This document shows, piece by piece, positions 16,673 through 24,301 of a DNA stretch of 47,068 nt. Both the position numbers and the translations under genes were made by a program. Each line of letters begins with the position of its first letter. Within the stretch, counting starts at the first letter, position 1. Origin of the DNA: Cloacibacillus sp. (GTDB lineage Bacteria > Synergistota > Synergistia > Synergistales > Synergistaceae); assembly GCF_020860125.1 (NCBI RefSeq), contig NZ_JAJBUX010000076.1, forward strand, positions 1 through 47,068, written 5' to 3'. Below the pieces are notes generated by a model. The model had not been told where the DNA came from, did not search any database, and saw nothing but the letters and a program-made list of their open reading frames with translations.

Positions 16673-16698
16673 CAAAACAGCCCCTCTTCTCTTTAAAA

Positions 16699-17586
16699 TT
16701 ACCTGTCCCGGAATTCTGCCCCGAGGAATTCCTCATAGACCTTGATCATCGCGCCCTTACCCTCATTGCCCAGACCTTTACATAATGACATTTGATATAT
16801 CGCCGTCGCGGCTGAAAGAATGGGCATCGGAACTCTCAGCTGCGCTGAAATCTCACTGGCGGAGACTAAATCCTTGTACGCATTGTCCATTGCGTAGCCC
16901 TCATTAAAAACTCCCGAGAGTATCCTCGGAGCAAAAAACTCCGCCGCCCAGGAGCATCCGGTACCGCTGGTAACGACCTCGACCGTTTTCTGTGGATCAA
17001 GTCCAAGCTTTGCGGCCAAAGCCAAAACCTCCGACAGAGCCGCCGTGTTAATATCAAATAGCAGCTGATTGATAAGTTTAGCCATCTGTCCTGAGCCTAA
17101 ACCGCCAAAGTTAATAACCTTATTACTTATCATGTTGAAATAGGGAACAATTTTATCAAAAACACTCTGTTCACCGCCAAACATTAACGTCAGCTCTCCA
17201 GACGCGGCTCTGCTCTCCATACCGGAAACAGGAGCGTCGGCGAATTTGAAGCCCAAAGAGCTTAAGCGGCTCCCAATTTCAAGGGTCTTCATATATGCCG
17301 TGGTGCCAAGGTCGATGATAATATTTCTCTTCGCGCCGTCGCCTATCACGCCGCCCTCTCCAAAAAGAACTTTTTCAACTACCCCTGCGCTGGGCAGACT
17401 CAAAAAGACGACATCCGCCAATTTTCCAATTTCGGCTGGTGACGACGCGGTCGGAATGCTAAGATTTGATAATTCTGTTAAGATCTCTCTGTTAGCGTCA
17501 AAAACCCTTATGTCAGCATCATGTTTGAACATATTAACGGCCATATGCCTGCCCATTTTGCCCAGACCGATAAAACCTATTTTCAT
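16699..17586 (-). CDS. NAD(P)-dependent beta-hydroxyacid dehydrogenase (3-hydroxyisobutyrate family)
   Basis: A 295-residue oxidoreductase of the 3-hydroxyisobutyrate/tartronate semialdehyde reductase family. A Rossmann start GFIGLGKMGRHMA (4-16), the substrate-binding signature DAPVSGMESRAASG (117-130) and the catalytic Lys170 in GQMAKLINQ are all present, with the long C-terminal helical domain. ATG 17586 follows GGGAG by 5 bases; the GTG at 17598 overlaps that ribosome site and is rejected. It is the first gene of the operon divergent from the LysR gene. Family members interconvert a 3-hydroxy acid and a semialdehyde, which fits the nearby dehydratase and aminotransferase. The cofactor preference was not determined. 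Confidence 0.93.
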   Translation of the reverse strand: MKIGFIGLGKMGRHMAVNMFKHDADIRVFDANREILTELSNLSIPTASSPAEIGKLADVVFLSLPSAGVVEKVLFGEGGVIGDGAKRNIIIDLGTTAYMKTLEIGSRLSSLGFKFADAPVSGMESRAASGELTLMFGGEQSVFDKIVPYFNMISNKVINFGGLGSGQMAKLINQLLFDINTAALSEVLALAAKLGLDPQKTVEVVTSGTGCSWAAEFFAPRILSGVFNEGYAMDNAYKDLVSASEISAQLRVPMPILSAATAIYQMSLCKGLGNEGKGAMIKVYEEFLGAEFRDR

Positions 17587-17668
17587 CGTTTCTCCCACCT
17601 TTTTCTGAGATTAAGATTAGTTTAGGTTTTATATATCACAAAATCAAACAAGTAGTATTTTGTTTTTT

Positions 17669-17686
17669 CACAAATATTTATTTGTG
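17669..17686. promoter_or_regulatory. 18-bp inverted repeat, probable LysR operator
   Basis: CACAAATA (17669-17676), two T, then TATTTGTG (17679-17686): perfect 8-bp arms in the divergent region between the LysR gene and its likely target operon. It overlaps the probable -35 of the regulator's own promoter. LysR proteins normally bind such sites and autoregulate. Confidence 0.6.
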
Positions 17687-17709
17687 GAACGCAAAATTTA
17701 TATTATAAT
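17682..17709 (+). promoter_or_regulatory. Promoter of the LysR gene
   Basis: TATAAT at 17704-17709, preceded by a weak -35 (TTGTGG at 17682-17687, spacer 16) that overlaps the inverted repeat. Confidence 0.5.
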
Positions 17710-17765
17710 CTAAACATACCTATTGGTATCTCAATCGATATTATTTATAGTGGGAGGTGTTTTTA

Positions 17766-18731
17766 TTGAACAGCAGCGAAAAAATTTTTATGCTCGTCGT
17801 AGAAGAGATGAGCTTTACCAAAGCGGCAAAAAAAACTTTTCTAACCCAACAGTGTATAAGCGAACACATAAAAAAATTGGAACGGGAATACGGCGTATCG
17901 TTTTTTGAACGCCGCCCTAAATTAGTACTGACACCAGCCGGTAAATCCATGTACCAAGCTATGCTGCAAATCCAAAATATGAAAAACAGCCTTGAACTGA
18001 ACCTAAAAGAAATTGCGCGGGGGGCGATGGGAGAGATCAAAATAGGTTCCAACGCTTCACGTGCTCGCGTAATTATGCCCATATTATTTAAAAAGTATCA
18101 CGAAAAGTACCCCCGCGTCACAATTTCTGTATTCTCCGACGACACCTCTGTGATGACTGAGATGCTCATAAACGGTAAGTTAGATATTGTTATCGGCGTG
18201 GATGTCGCAAGCAATCCACTTTTTAAAATCACCCCTCTTGCGGACGATCCAGTCTATGTTATTGTTTCCAATAACCTATTAAAGCAATCGTTCGGAGAGA
18301 AATACGCGGAATACCAAAAAATCTTTCCTTACGGAGTCAATTTATCCCTATTTGAAAAAATACCATTTGTACGCAACTACCCCACAAGCACAATCAACAG
18401 TCTGATCGACAGGCATATAAACCGCTATAACATAAACTTGCAGACCGTATTTTCAATCAGCGACTACGGGACACAGCTGCAGCTGTGCGCCTCCCATCAG
18501 GTGGCGGCCTTCATTCCCGCCTTAATATGCCGGACTGTATTAAAATTTAATGATAGAGCGGGAGAGGACGACCATATAAATATATTCCCTATTAAGAATC
18601 TTAATGAATCACTGAGAATTGATTGCATAACCCTGAAAAACAGCTATATGCCTCAATATATCCAGGATTTTATCTATTCCATTGAAAACGAGATTAAATC
18701 CGAGACCGAATGGCTGAAACAAAATATATAA
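17766..18731 (+). CDS. LysR-family transcriptional regulator
   Basis: A 321-residue regulator. The N-terminal winged helix-turn-helix (about 1-60) reads EEMSFTKAAKKTFLTQQCISEHIKKLE, standard for the family, followed by a linker helix and a two-lobed effector domain starting near residue 90. TTG 17766 is preferred: GGGAGG lies 8 bases upstream, while the GTG at 17757 overlaps that ribosome site. It is divergent from the five-gene transport/catabolic operon, with an 18-bp palindrome in between, so it very probably senses that pathway's substrate or intermediate. It ends in a hairpin facing the convergent amidotransferase-like gene. Confidence 0.93.
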   Translation: MNSSEKIFMLVVEEMSFTKAAKKTFLTQQCISEHIKKLEREYGVSFFERRPKLVLTPAGKSMYQAMLQIQNMKNSLELNLKEIARGAMGEIKIGSNASRARVIMPILFKKYHEKYPRVTISVFSDDTSVMTEMLINGKLDIVIGVDVASNPLFKITPLADDPVYVIVSNNLLKQSFGEKYAEYQKIFPYGVNLSLFEKIPFVRNYPTSTINSLIDRHINRYNINLQTVFSISDYGTQLQLCASHQVAAFIPALICRTVLKFNDRAGEDDHINIFPIKNLNESLRIDCITLKNSYMPQYIQDFIYSIENEIKSETEWLKQNI

Positions 18732-18738
18732 ATTGAGC

Positions 18739-18776
18739 GTGTGACTCCGCAATCATTACGAGTCACGGAGCCACAC
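18739..18776. terminator. Hairpin between convergent LysR and amidotransferase-like genes
   Basis: GTGTGACTCCG (18739-18749) pairs with CGGAGCCACAC (18766-18776) with one weak position. A short T run follows on the plus strand. Confidence 0.65.
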
Positions 18777-18789
18777 ATTTCCAAGATAA

Positions 18790-19881
18790 CTATTGGCAGG
18801 CTAAATATGTCAGCCCGTTGTATATCAGCAGAAAATTCAGGCTGTCCTTCCTGGGGCCATAACCGATATTACCCATTTCGGGATGCGGAGAGAACAGCAG
18901 CAGCTTGTGTCCATTGGATTCCGCCTCGGCAAAAGCCGTCTTCCCATGGAGAAGGCTGGCAAATATCTCAGGCGTAAGCGGATTGTACCATCCGCGCACC
19001 GCGTCTTCCGCCATTTTATTGTCATACATATCCCAATATGGCTTTATCGGATCGCGCCCGCTGGCAAGGAGGCTCTCAAAACGCGCAAGTGATTTAACGT
19101 TGCCGCCCTTTATCGTTATAGAGGGTCCCTCCCAGTAGACCAGGTTCATCGTGCTTGAAACACCCAGCGCGATCCCCGCAAAGAGGTGATGCTTATTATC
19201 TTCGATACGGCAACGTACAAAGCCGCTTCCGCTTCTCCAGTAATCCAGGTCCTCCGTTTCAGTCGCCGCCACAATGTTGAGCCAATAACGGTTCTCCGTA
19301 TTGTAAGATGTGAGCGGCAGATATGCGCCGCCGCATACCCCAAGGTAGTGTCCTCTGTCGGCGATAAATGAACGAATCGCGTCGTACCCCCTATCACCCA
19401 ACCCTGCGTAATAGCATTCACCAGCGTCAGGACTGCCGGGAACTATCATGACGTCAAATTCATTCAGTTTCCCGCCTCGAATATCGGCATCACCGACAAA
19501 GTCGTAATTAAACCCTCCCCATTCCAGCACCTCAAGCAGCGGCGCTGAGAAATCTTCGCCTGCGCCGCGGCCGTTATACACCGCGGCTTTAAGTTTCTTA
19601 ATTATCTGGCCCTTAGATGGTACCATCTCCACTTCTTCATAAATGATACCCTTTTCATCAAAGACAGACCGTGCCGCAGAGCTGTCGTCCACTGAAAAAC
19701 CACACTGGTAACAGTGTCCTTCCGGCCAAGCCGGCGTACTTTCAAACCTGACTCCGTTTACATGCCATTGCGGAGCCAATCCCTTCTTTAATAATTCATT
19801 GACAGTGCTGAAATTATTCGCAATGCTCTTTTGATACGATTCCAAACCGATGCGGTCGGTAGGCATAAAAAGTTTTGTCAT
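18790..19881 (-). CDS. Class I glutamine-amidotransferase-like protein (BPL_N type)
   Basis: A 363-residue protein whose C-terminal two thirds resemble the biotin-protein-ligase N-terminal (BPL_N) branch of glutamine amidotransferase-like folds. VMIVPGSPDAGECYY is followed by the nucleophile elbow YLGVCGGAYLPL (Cys183) and a late SPHPEMG (His333, Glu335), a plausible catalytic triad. The first 100 residues are a separate region with HCYQCGFS and no family I recognise. It begins 6 bases after the symporter stop, so it is cotranscribed with it. It may hydrolyse the imported amide or peptide-like compound, but many BPL_N proteins have no known reaction. It shares no biotin-ligase domain. Confidence 0.72.
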   Translation of the reverse strand: MTKLFMPTDRIGLESYQKSIANNFSTVNELLKKGLAPQWHVNGVRFESTPAWPEGHCYQCGFSVDDSSAARSVFDEKGIIYEEVEMVPSKGQIIKKLKAAVYNGRGAGEDFSAPLLEVLEWGGFNYDFVGDADIRGGKLNEFDVMIVPGSPDAGECYYAGLGDRGYDAIRSFIADRGHYLGVCGGAYLPLTSYNTENRYWLNIVAATETEDLDYWRSGSGFVRCRIEDNKHHLFAGIALGVSSTMNLVYWEGPSITIKGGNVKSLARFESLLASGRDPIKPYWDMYDNKMAEDAVRGWYNPLTPEIFASLLHGKTAFAEAESNGHKLLLFSPHPEMGNIGYGPRKDSLNFLLIYNGLTYLACQ

Positions 19882-19887
19882 ACGCCG

Positions 19888-21360
19888 TTATCCCTGCCTC
19901 TTATTTTTATTTAATCTATCAAGATACGCGTCATACTGGGCAACCGTCTCCGCGTCAGCCCCACCTCCGATTTTAGTACCAATGATAAGGGCGAGCGAGC
20001 TCGCGATAAAGCCCGGTATGAGCTCGAATATATAGGCGGAGAGCCCGCTGTAATACCAGAATATTACCGTAACGAGGCCCACTATGATACTTGATATAGC
20101 GCCGGTCTTATTAACGTTGCGGCTGTATAGACAGAAAAGCACCAACGGGCCGAACGATGATCCCAATCCAGCCGCTGCCAACAGAGCGACGGCAAAGACA
20201 AGATCAGATTTAAGCGACATTAAAAAGGCAAGAAGCGAGATCACTACCACCGCGGCCCGCTGCAAATTGACTATCTTAGAGTCGTCAATCTCTGCGGCGT
20301 AATGCTTTACTATATTGGCCCCAAAAGCCGCGGCGGCAACGATGACGTAGGCGCTCACCGAGGATAATATAGCCGCCATTACCGCGGCCGCGAACAGACC
20401 AAGCATGTAGGGAGGAAAGTAATTTTTCCCCATGGCAAAGAATATCTGTTCCGGGTCGCCGATAGACGGGAAAAGATAGGCGCCGATCATCCCCACAAGC
20501 ACCGCGCCGAAGGTAGAGATACTTACCCACGTAGTGGCGATAAAGGTCGAATCCTTTATCTCACTGCTGTTTTTAATGGACATAAAGCAGGTCAGCACAT
20601 GCACCATACCGAAGTAACAGAGGCCGACCCCAAGACCTCCAAGCGCGATAGACAGAGCCGGGAAAAATTCAGTCTCGCCGTTTAAAAACTGAAAGAATGC
20701 CGGATTCTGTCTCCAAAGACTCTCCACGACCGGCTGATATCCGCCGATTTCAACGAGAACGGCGAGCGGCACGAATAGCAGCGCGATAAACATAATGCTG
20801 CCCTGAAAAAGGTTGCTCCAGCTAACCGCCATGTATCCGCCAAGAAAGGTATAAAGGACGACAATGACGAGTCCGATGACGATACCGGTACTGTAGTCAA
20901 GGCCAAAGGTCGCGTTAAGCAGCTTGCCGCTTCCGATTATCTCAGCCGAGGCGTTGATTATCATGAAAACTATGATCGCTATCCCCGACACAAGTGCAAC
21001 GGAACCGCTTTTGTCATTTACGCGCTTCTCAAAATATTCCGTGATCGAATAGACATTATAGACCTCCGTAGCGATGCGCAGACGGTTCGCAACATACATC
21101 CAGTTGATCATCGTGCCAAATATCAGTCCGATCATTATCCATATTGAAGAAAAACCACCGGCAAAGGCGGCGCCGGGAAGCCCCATCAGCAGCCATCCGC
21201 TCATGTCGGAAGACTCGGCGGATATCGCCGCCACCCACTTGTTGTTCGAACGTCCTGCAAGCGTATAATCCGAATAGGATTTTGCCCGCAGATATGTGAT
21301 CACGCCTATTGCGATAAGGACTACGATATAAAGAACAAATGTGATAATACTCGCTAACAT
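19888..21360 (-). CDS. Sodium:solute symporter (SSS family), PutP-like
   Basis: A 490-residue inner-membrane symporter with about 13 hydrophobic segments. The first region SSDMSGWLLMGLPGAAFAGG is characteristic of the PutP/proline branch, and Ser residues in TM1 and TM8 (AILSSVSAYVIVAAAAFGANI) fit the sodium site. The ATG has an AGGAGGT site that overlaps the stop of a 30-codon gene just upstream. It is followed directly by the amidotransferase-like gene. It imports an amino acid or related solute with sodium; proline is the family's prototype, but the context gives no proof. Confidence 0.92.
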   Translation of the reverse strand: MLASIITFVLYIVVLIAIGVITYLRAKSYSDYTLAGRSNNKWVAAISAESSDMSGWLLMGLPGAAFAGGFSSIWIMIGLIFGTMINWMYVANRLRIATEVYNVYSITEYFEKRVNDKSGSVALVSGIAIIVFMIINASAEIIGSGKLLNATFGLDYSTGIVIGLVIVVLYTFLGGYMAVSWSNLFQGSIMFIALLFVPLAVLVEIGGYQPVVESLWRQNPAFFQFLNGETEFFPALSIALGGLGVGLCYFGMVHVLTCFMSIKNSSEIKDSTFIATTWVSISTFGAVLVGMIGAYLFPSIGDPEQIFFAMGKNYFPPYMLGLFAAAVMAAILSSVSAYVIVAAAAFGANIVKHYAAEIDDSKIVNLQRAAVVVISLLAFLMSLKSDLVFAVALLAAAGLGSSFGPLVLFCLYSRNVNKTGAISSIIVGLVTVIFWYYSGLSAYIFELIPGFIASSLALIIGTKIGGGADAETVAQYDAYLDRLNKNKRQG

Positions 21361-21374
21361 ATTCTCACTACCTC

Positions 21375-21467
21375 CTAGAAATTGGCCCTCTTATAGAATA
21401 GGTAAGATATGACGATACTGCTCCATATCGGTAAAAAGAATACAAACCACTTCCACGCAGGAATCAT
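21375..21467 (-). CDS. 30-residue membrane peptide ahead of the symporter
   Basis: A short frame ATG 21467 to TAG 21375 encodes MIPAWKWFVFFLPIWSSIVI followed by SYLFYKRANF. It has a very strong AGGAGG site 7 bases upstream (21475-21480). One hydrophobic helix (about residues 7-24) ends in a positively charged tail, so the C-terminus is probably cytosolic. Its stop codon forms part of the ribosome site of the symporter gene, a layout expected for a genuine cotranscribed small subunit. Small companion subunits are known for some SSS transporters. I do not recognise this one by name. Confidence 0.65.
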   Translation of the reverse strand: MIPAWKWFVFFLPIWSSIVISYLFYKRANF

Positions 21468-21642
21468 TTTTCCCCCTCCTTTAATATTTTTTGAATATTA
21501 CCGCCATATGAAACATATGTTGTTTTATATATTTCAATAATAGACATTAAGTTCAGTCAACAACAAGCCATTATTTTTATTAAATATGCCTGCTATTTCA
21601 ACAGCTTAAGATAAATGTCAAAATTTATTTTTCCAAAAGCCT

Positions 21643-21666
21643 TTTTCTATAGTACACTATAGAAAA
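21643..21666. promoter_or_regulatory. 24-bp perfect palindrome, probable MerR-fusion operator
   Basis: Arms TTTTCTATAGT (21643-21653) and ACTATAGAAAA (21656-21666) with a 2-base centre. It ends 5 bases before the ribosome site of the MerR-type gene and faces the divergent symporter operon. Long dyads of this kind are typical MerR-family sites. Its position right at the start of the gene suggests autorepression. Confidence 0.65.
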
Positions 21667-21683
21667 CAAAAGAGGTGGATGAT

Positions 21684-22946
21684 ATGAGGATCGGAGCTTT
21701 TAGCGAACAGTTCGGCCTGTCTCCAGAGACGATACGCTACTACGTCAATAAGGGTCTGCTGTGTCCTATGATAAAAAATGACCGGTATGACTTCAAAGAA
21801 AATGACATTGACGATATGCAGCTGCTATTACGGCTCAAATCCTTCAAATTTTCCATCGTGGAAATACATCGGCTGCTTTCGCTTCGCAGGCTCAGTGGTT
21901 TCGACAGCCCCAACGAGCTAAGTGACTATATAAATATTCTCGTTGATCATAAAAAGAAACTCCAGCGCGAAAAACGGGAACTACAGGGAATAATCAGTTC
22001 GCTGCAGGACGAAATCGGCAGTTCATCAGGCAAACATTCCTTTAACGCAAAAAGAAAAAACGGCGTGCCGCTACAATTTCTCCAATATCTCGCCTGCCCT
22101 TCTTGCAAAGAGAATCTGAGCCTGAGTAACTGCAGCATTGAAAAAGACCAGATATTATCTGGTACGCTAAACTGTGAATGCGGTTTCAGCGCGGTGATAA
22201 AGAATGGGATATTGATCGGCCCCTCTGGCGAAATAAGCAAATATGACTGGCCGGATATTGAACGCAATTGCTACCGTCTTATGAACCCCACGCTGGTTTC
22301 GTACATGCAGAAAGCCTACCATTGGCTGCTGGACAGGCTTGGACAATGCGATATGGACGGTAAGGTAATACTGGAGGATTTTGTGAACAACTACTGCTTC
22401 TGTCATGCAAACTTTGAGGAGATGCCATCTAAAGCGCTCTATATCATCAGTGACAAATATCCCGAAATTGTCGCGATTTATAAAGGGCTCATTGACAAAC
22501 TGGGATTGGAACAAAAGGTTCTTTATATCGCAGCGGCAAGCGACATGCTGCCGTTAAAGGACGGCTGTGTAGACATGTATATCGACTTCGATTCAGCAAA
22601 TGAGTATGCCCTTTATCATAAGGGGTACTCGACAGAGGCTCTTGCGCGCTATTTTCACAAAGAAAGCCGCGCGGCAGGAAGTTTTTTCTCCTTCAAGCCG
22701 AACAGCTCTGCGGAAAAAGAGCTGCATCGGCAGTTTCCAGAGTCATGGGAGCACAGTTACGACATCTCGTATTTCAAAAGATATCTGAGATCGGTCTGGA
22801 CAAATATTATTGAAGAAGAATCCATCGGCAATGTTACAGACAGCAACACAGACGAAAAGGCTTCGCTCTATCACATTCCAGGAGAGGTTGGAATGGACGT
22901 ATATTTCGCAGGGGGCTTCAGAAAAAAAGGACAAAAACCTTTATAA
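21684..22946 (+). CDS. MerR-type regulator fused to a zinc ribbon and methyltransferase-like domain
   Basis: A 420-residue fusion. Residues 1-70 are a MerR winged helix (MRIGAFSEQFGLSPETIRYY) with a following dimerisation coiled coil to about 115. Next is a Trm112-like zinc ribbon near 135-180: CPSC and CEC pairs, ending in the typical xxIxNGILI strand. The remaining 230 residues resemble a class I SAM methyltransferase (a DMLPLKDGCVDMYIDFD stretch like motif II/III, then ARYFHKESRAAGSFF), but the SAM-binding glycine motif I is not recognisable. ATG 21684 follows AGAGGTGG by 6 bases. It is divergent from the symporter operon. I infer it senses a methylatable or SAM-like ligand rather than methylating one. 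Confidence 0.75.
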   Translation: MRIGAFSEQFGLSPETIRYYVNKGLLCPMIKNDRYDFKENDIDDMQLLLRLKSFKFSIVEIHRLLSLRRLSGFDSPNELSDYINILVDHKKKLQREKRELQGIISSLQDEIGSSSGKHSFNAKRKNGVPLQFLQYLACPSCKENLSLSNCSIEKDQILSGTLNCECGFSAVIKNGILIGPSGEISKYDWPDIERNCYRLMNPTLVSYMQKAYHWLLDRLGQCDMDGKVILEDFVNNYCFCHANFEEMPSKALYIISDKYPEIVAIYKGLIDKLGLEQKVLYIAAASDMLPLKDGCVDMYIDFDSANEYALYHKGYSTEALARYFHKESRAAGSFFSFKPNSSAEKELHRQFPESWEHSYDISYFKRYLRSVWTNIIEEESIGNVTDSNTDEKASLYHIPGEVGMDVYFAGGFRKKGQKPL

Positions 22947-23264
22947 CGGCAACTTCATATATCATCGAACATTTGAAAAACAACTGTGGCATGGCAATGA
23001 AGAACATCGCCAAAAACTTGAAATCAGCATATTCCACCTCAACGATACAGGCGTGAGTTTGAGGAATTTTCAGGACACCTGTATGCAAAATACCTGGCTA
23101 TCCCCCTCTTGGCGTCGGGACTGGCAACGCCTTACCATAGTTTTTGACTATTCGCCGAAAATAAGAATTTTATGACAGGCTCATATTTTTAATATCGTAT
23201 CAGAAACTGTTACCCTTCTTTTCCATGCTCCGGCTCCTGTTTTTTTAAGCCTATTATTTTATCG
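22947..23264. other. 318-base region without a supported gene
   Basis: Between the convergent MerR-fusion and IclR genes. A 121-codon plus-strand frame runs through it from inside the MerR gene, and a different frame near 23040-23130 reads as a hydrophobic coding-like tail (LYAKYLAIPLLASGLATP) that is open only after a stop. No ribosome site fits either. It may hold a decayed gene; no clear terminator hairpin was found. Confidence 0.4.
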
Positions 23265-24098
23265 TCAGCGCGTATGCCCAAGGTCCTGTGCGGCGTTTTC
23301 GTAATATCCGTTTTTTCTGGAGATATCGGCGCCAGCTTTTTTTAAAAGCGGTATCCATTTCTCCACCGTCACTTCATCGAAACGGCTGGAGGGCAGGGTT
23401 ATATTCAAACTTGCCACAACTTGGCCGAGGTGGTTAAAAATTGGCACGCCTATGCCCGCCGTATCGTCGCGGCGTTCCTTATAACTCACCCAATATCCGT
23501 CTTTTCTAGTCTTATCCAGGATCTCCTCAATTTTTTTTCTGTCCGTCACGGTATACTCCGTCAATTTTGGAAAACCTGCCAACGATTCCAGCATATCAAG
23601 CTCTTTCTTCGTCATACCCGCCATCAAGATGTTTCCGGAAGCTCCCCCGTGCAAATAGTTCGTCTCCCCTATCTTTGCCGAATATCTGATCGACAGATCG
23701 CTCTCGACTTTGGCGATGCAGATTTTTTTAAATCCTTTCCTGATAAAAAGAGAAATCGTTTCATTAGTTTCATCTTTTAGTTTTTCCATGAACGGCCTCG
23801 CCAAAGCAACTATATCTATTGATGAAATGGCGGCGCTTCCCAAATATATCATGCTGGGGCCAAGGGAATAGAGTTTCGATTTAGGATCCATATCCAGCAG
23901 ACCGCAATCAATCAGAGTGGACAAAAACCGATACAGCGTAGCGGAAGGCAGATCAAGACGTTCGCTTATCTCCGCGAAATTCATGCTGTTTTTTTCTCCA
24001 AATAATTCCAGTATTTTATATGCCTTGAATACGGACATAATGATGGACTTTTTATTTTTAACTTCTTCGCTGTATATGAGATCATCTTTATCTCTCAA
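23265..24098 (-). CDS. IclR-family transcriptional regulator
   Basis: A 277-residue regulator. The N-terminal winged helix (about 20-85) reads SVFKAYKILELFGEKNSMNFAEISERLDLPSATLYRFLSTL, cut here to the family pattern. The C-terminal ligand domain has TNYLHGGASGNILMAG and DTAGIGVPIFNHLGQVVASLNIT typical of IclR effector domains. It starts at TTG 24098 with AAGGG upstream; an in-frame ATG 20 codons later is possible. It is the last gene in line after the TRAP/Mop operon but has its own promoter with an internal palindrome. It probably represses itself and controls that operon. Confidence 0.93.
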   Translation of the reverse strand: MRDKDDLIYSEEVKNKKSIIMSVFKAYKILELFGEKNSMNFAEISERLDLPSATLYRFLSTLIDCGLLDMDPKSKLYSLGPSMIYLGSAAISSIDIVALARPFMEKLKDETNETISLFIRKGFKKICIAKVESDLSIRYSAKIGETNYLHGGASGNILMAGMTKKELDMLESLAGFPKLTEYTVTDRKKIEEILDKTRKDGYWVSYKERRDDTAGIGVPIFNHLGQVVASLNITLPSSRFDEVTVEKWIPLLKKAGADISRKNGYYENAAQDLGHTR

Positions 24099-24147
24099 GA
24101 ATTATCAGCCCTTCTGTATAAAATATAATTTTACCAATATCTTTATG

Positions 24148-24177
24148 ATTATAAGGGCATTCTGCCAATGCTTTCAA
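24148..24177 (-). promoter_or_regulatory. Promoter of the IclR gene with 15-bp operator in the spacer
   Basis: On the minus strand TTGAAA (24172-24177), an 18-base spacer, then TATAAT (24148-24153). The spacer contains GCATT-5-AATGC (24157-24171), a 15-bp dyad of the size IclR proteins bind. Confidence 0.7.
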
Positions 24178-24214
24178 TTAGCTGTTTTTCAAAAAAGTCA
24201 ACCAAAGAACCCGT

Positions 24215-24234
24215 ATGCTATATTACTATAGCAT
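24215..24234. promoter_or_regulatory. Inverted repeat ATGCTATA/TATAGCAT upstream of the IclR promoter
   Basis: Perfect 8-bp arms with a 4-base centre (TTAC), about 40 bases upstream of the IclR -35 box. It may be a second regulator site or a weak hairpin after the MmgE/PrpD gene. Confidence 0.4.
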
Positions 24235-24301
24235 CACATATAAACAAAAGGAATTTTTGCACGGAGAGGAGTATTTTACCGTTAAACACTATAAATAATA
24301 T

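Noticed and set aside
21505..21519. Repeated CATATG hexamers upstream of the 30-residue peptide
   Set aside because: CATATG is self-complementary and common in AT-rich DNA; with only two copies I cannot support an operator.
22810..23175. 121-codon plus-strand frame overlapping the end of the MerR-fusion gene
   Set aside because: It begins inside the fusion gene in another frame, lacks a ribosome site, and shows no family motif; noted only as part of a possible remnant.
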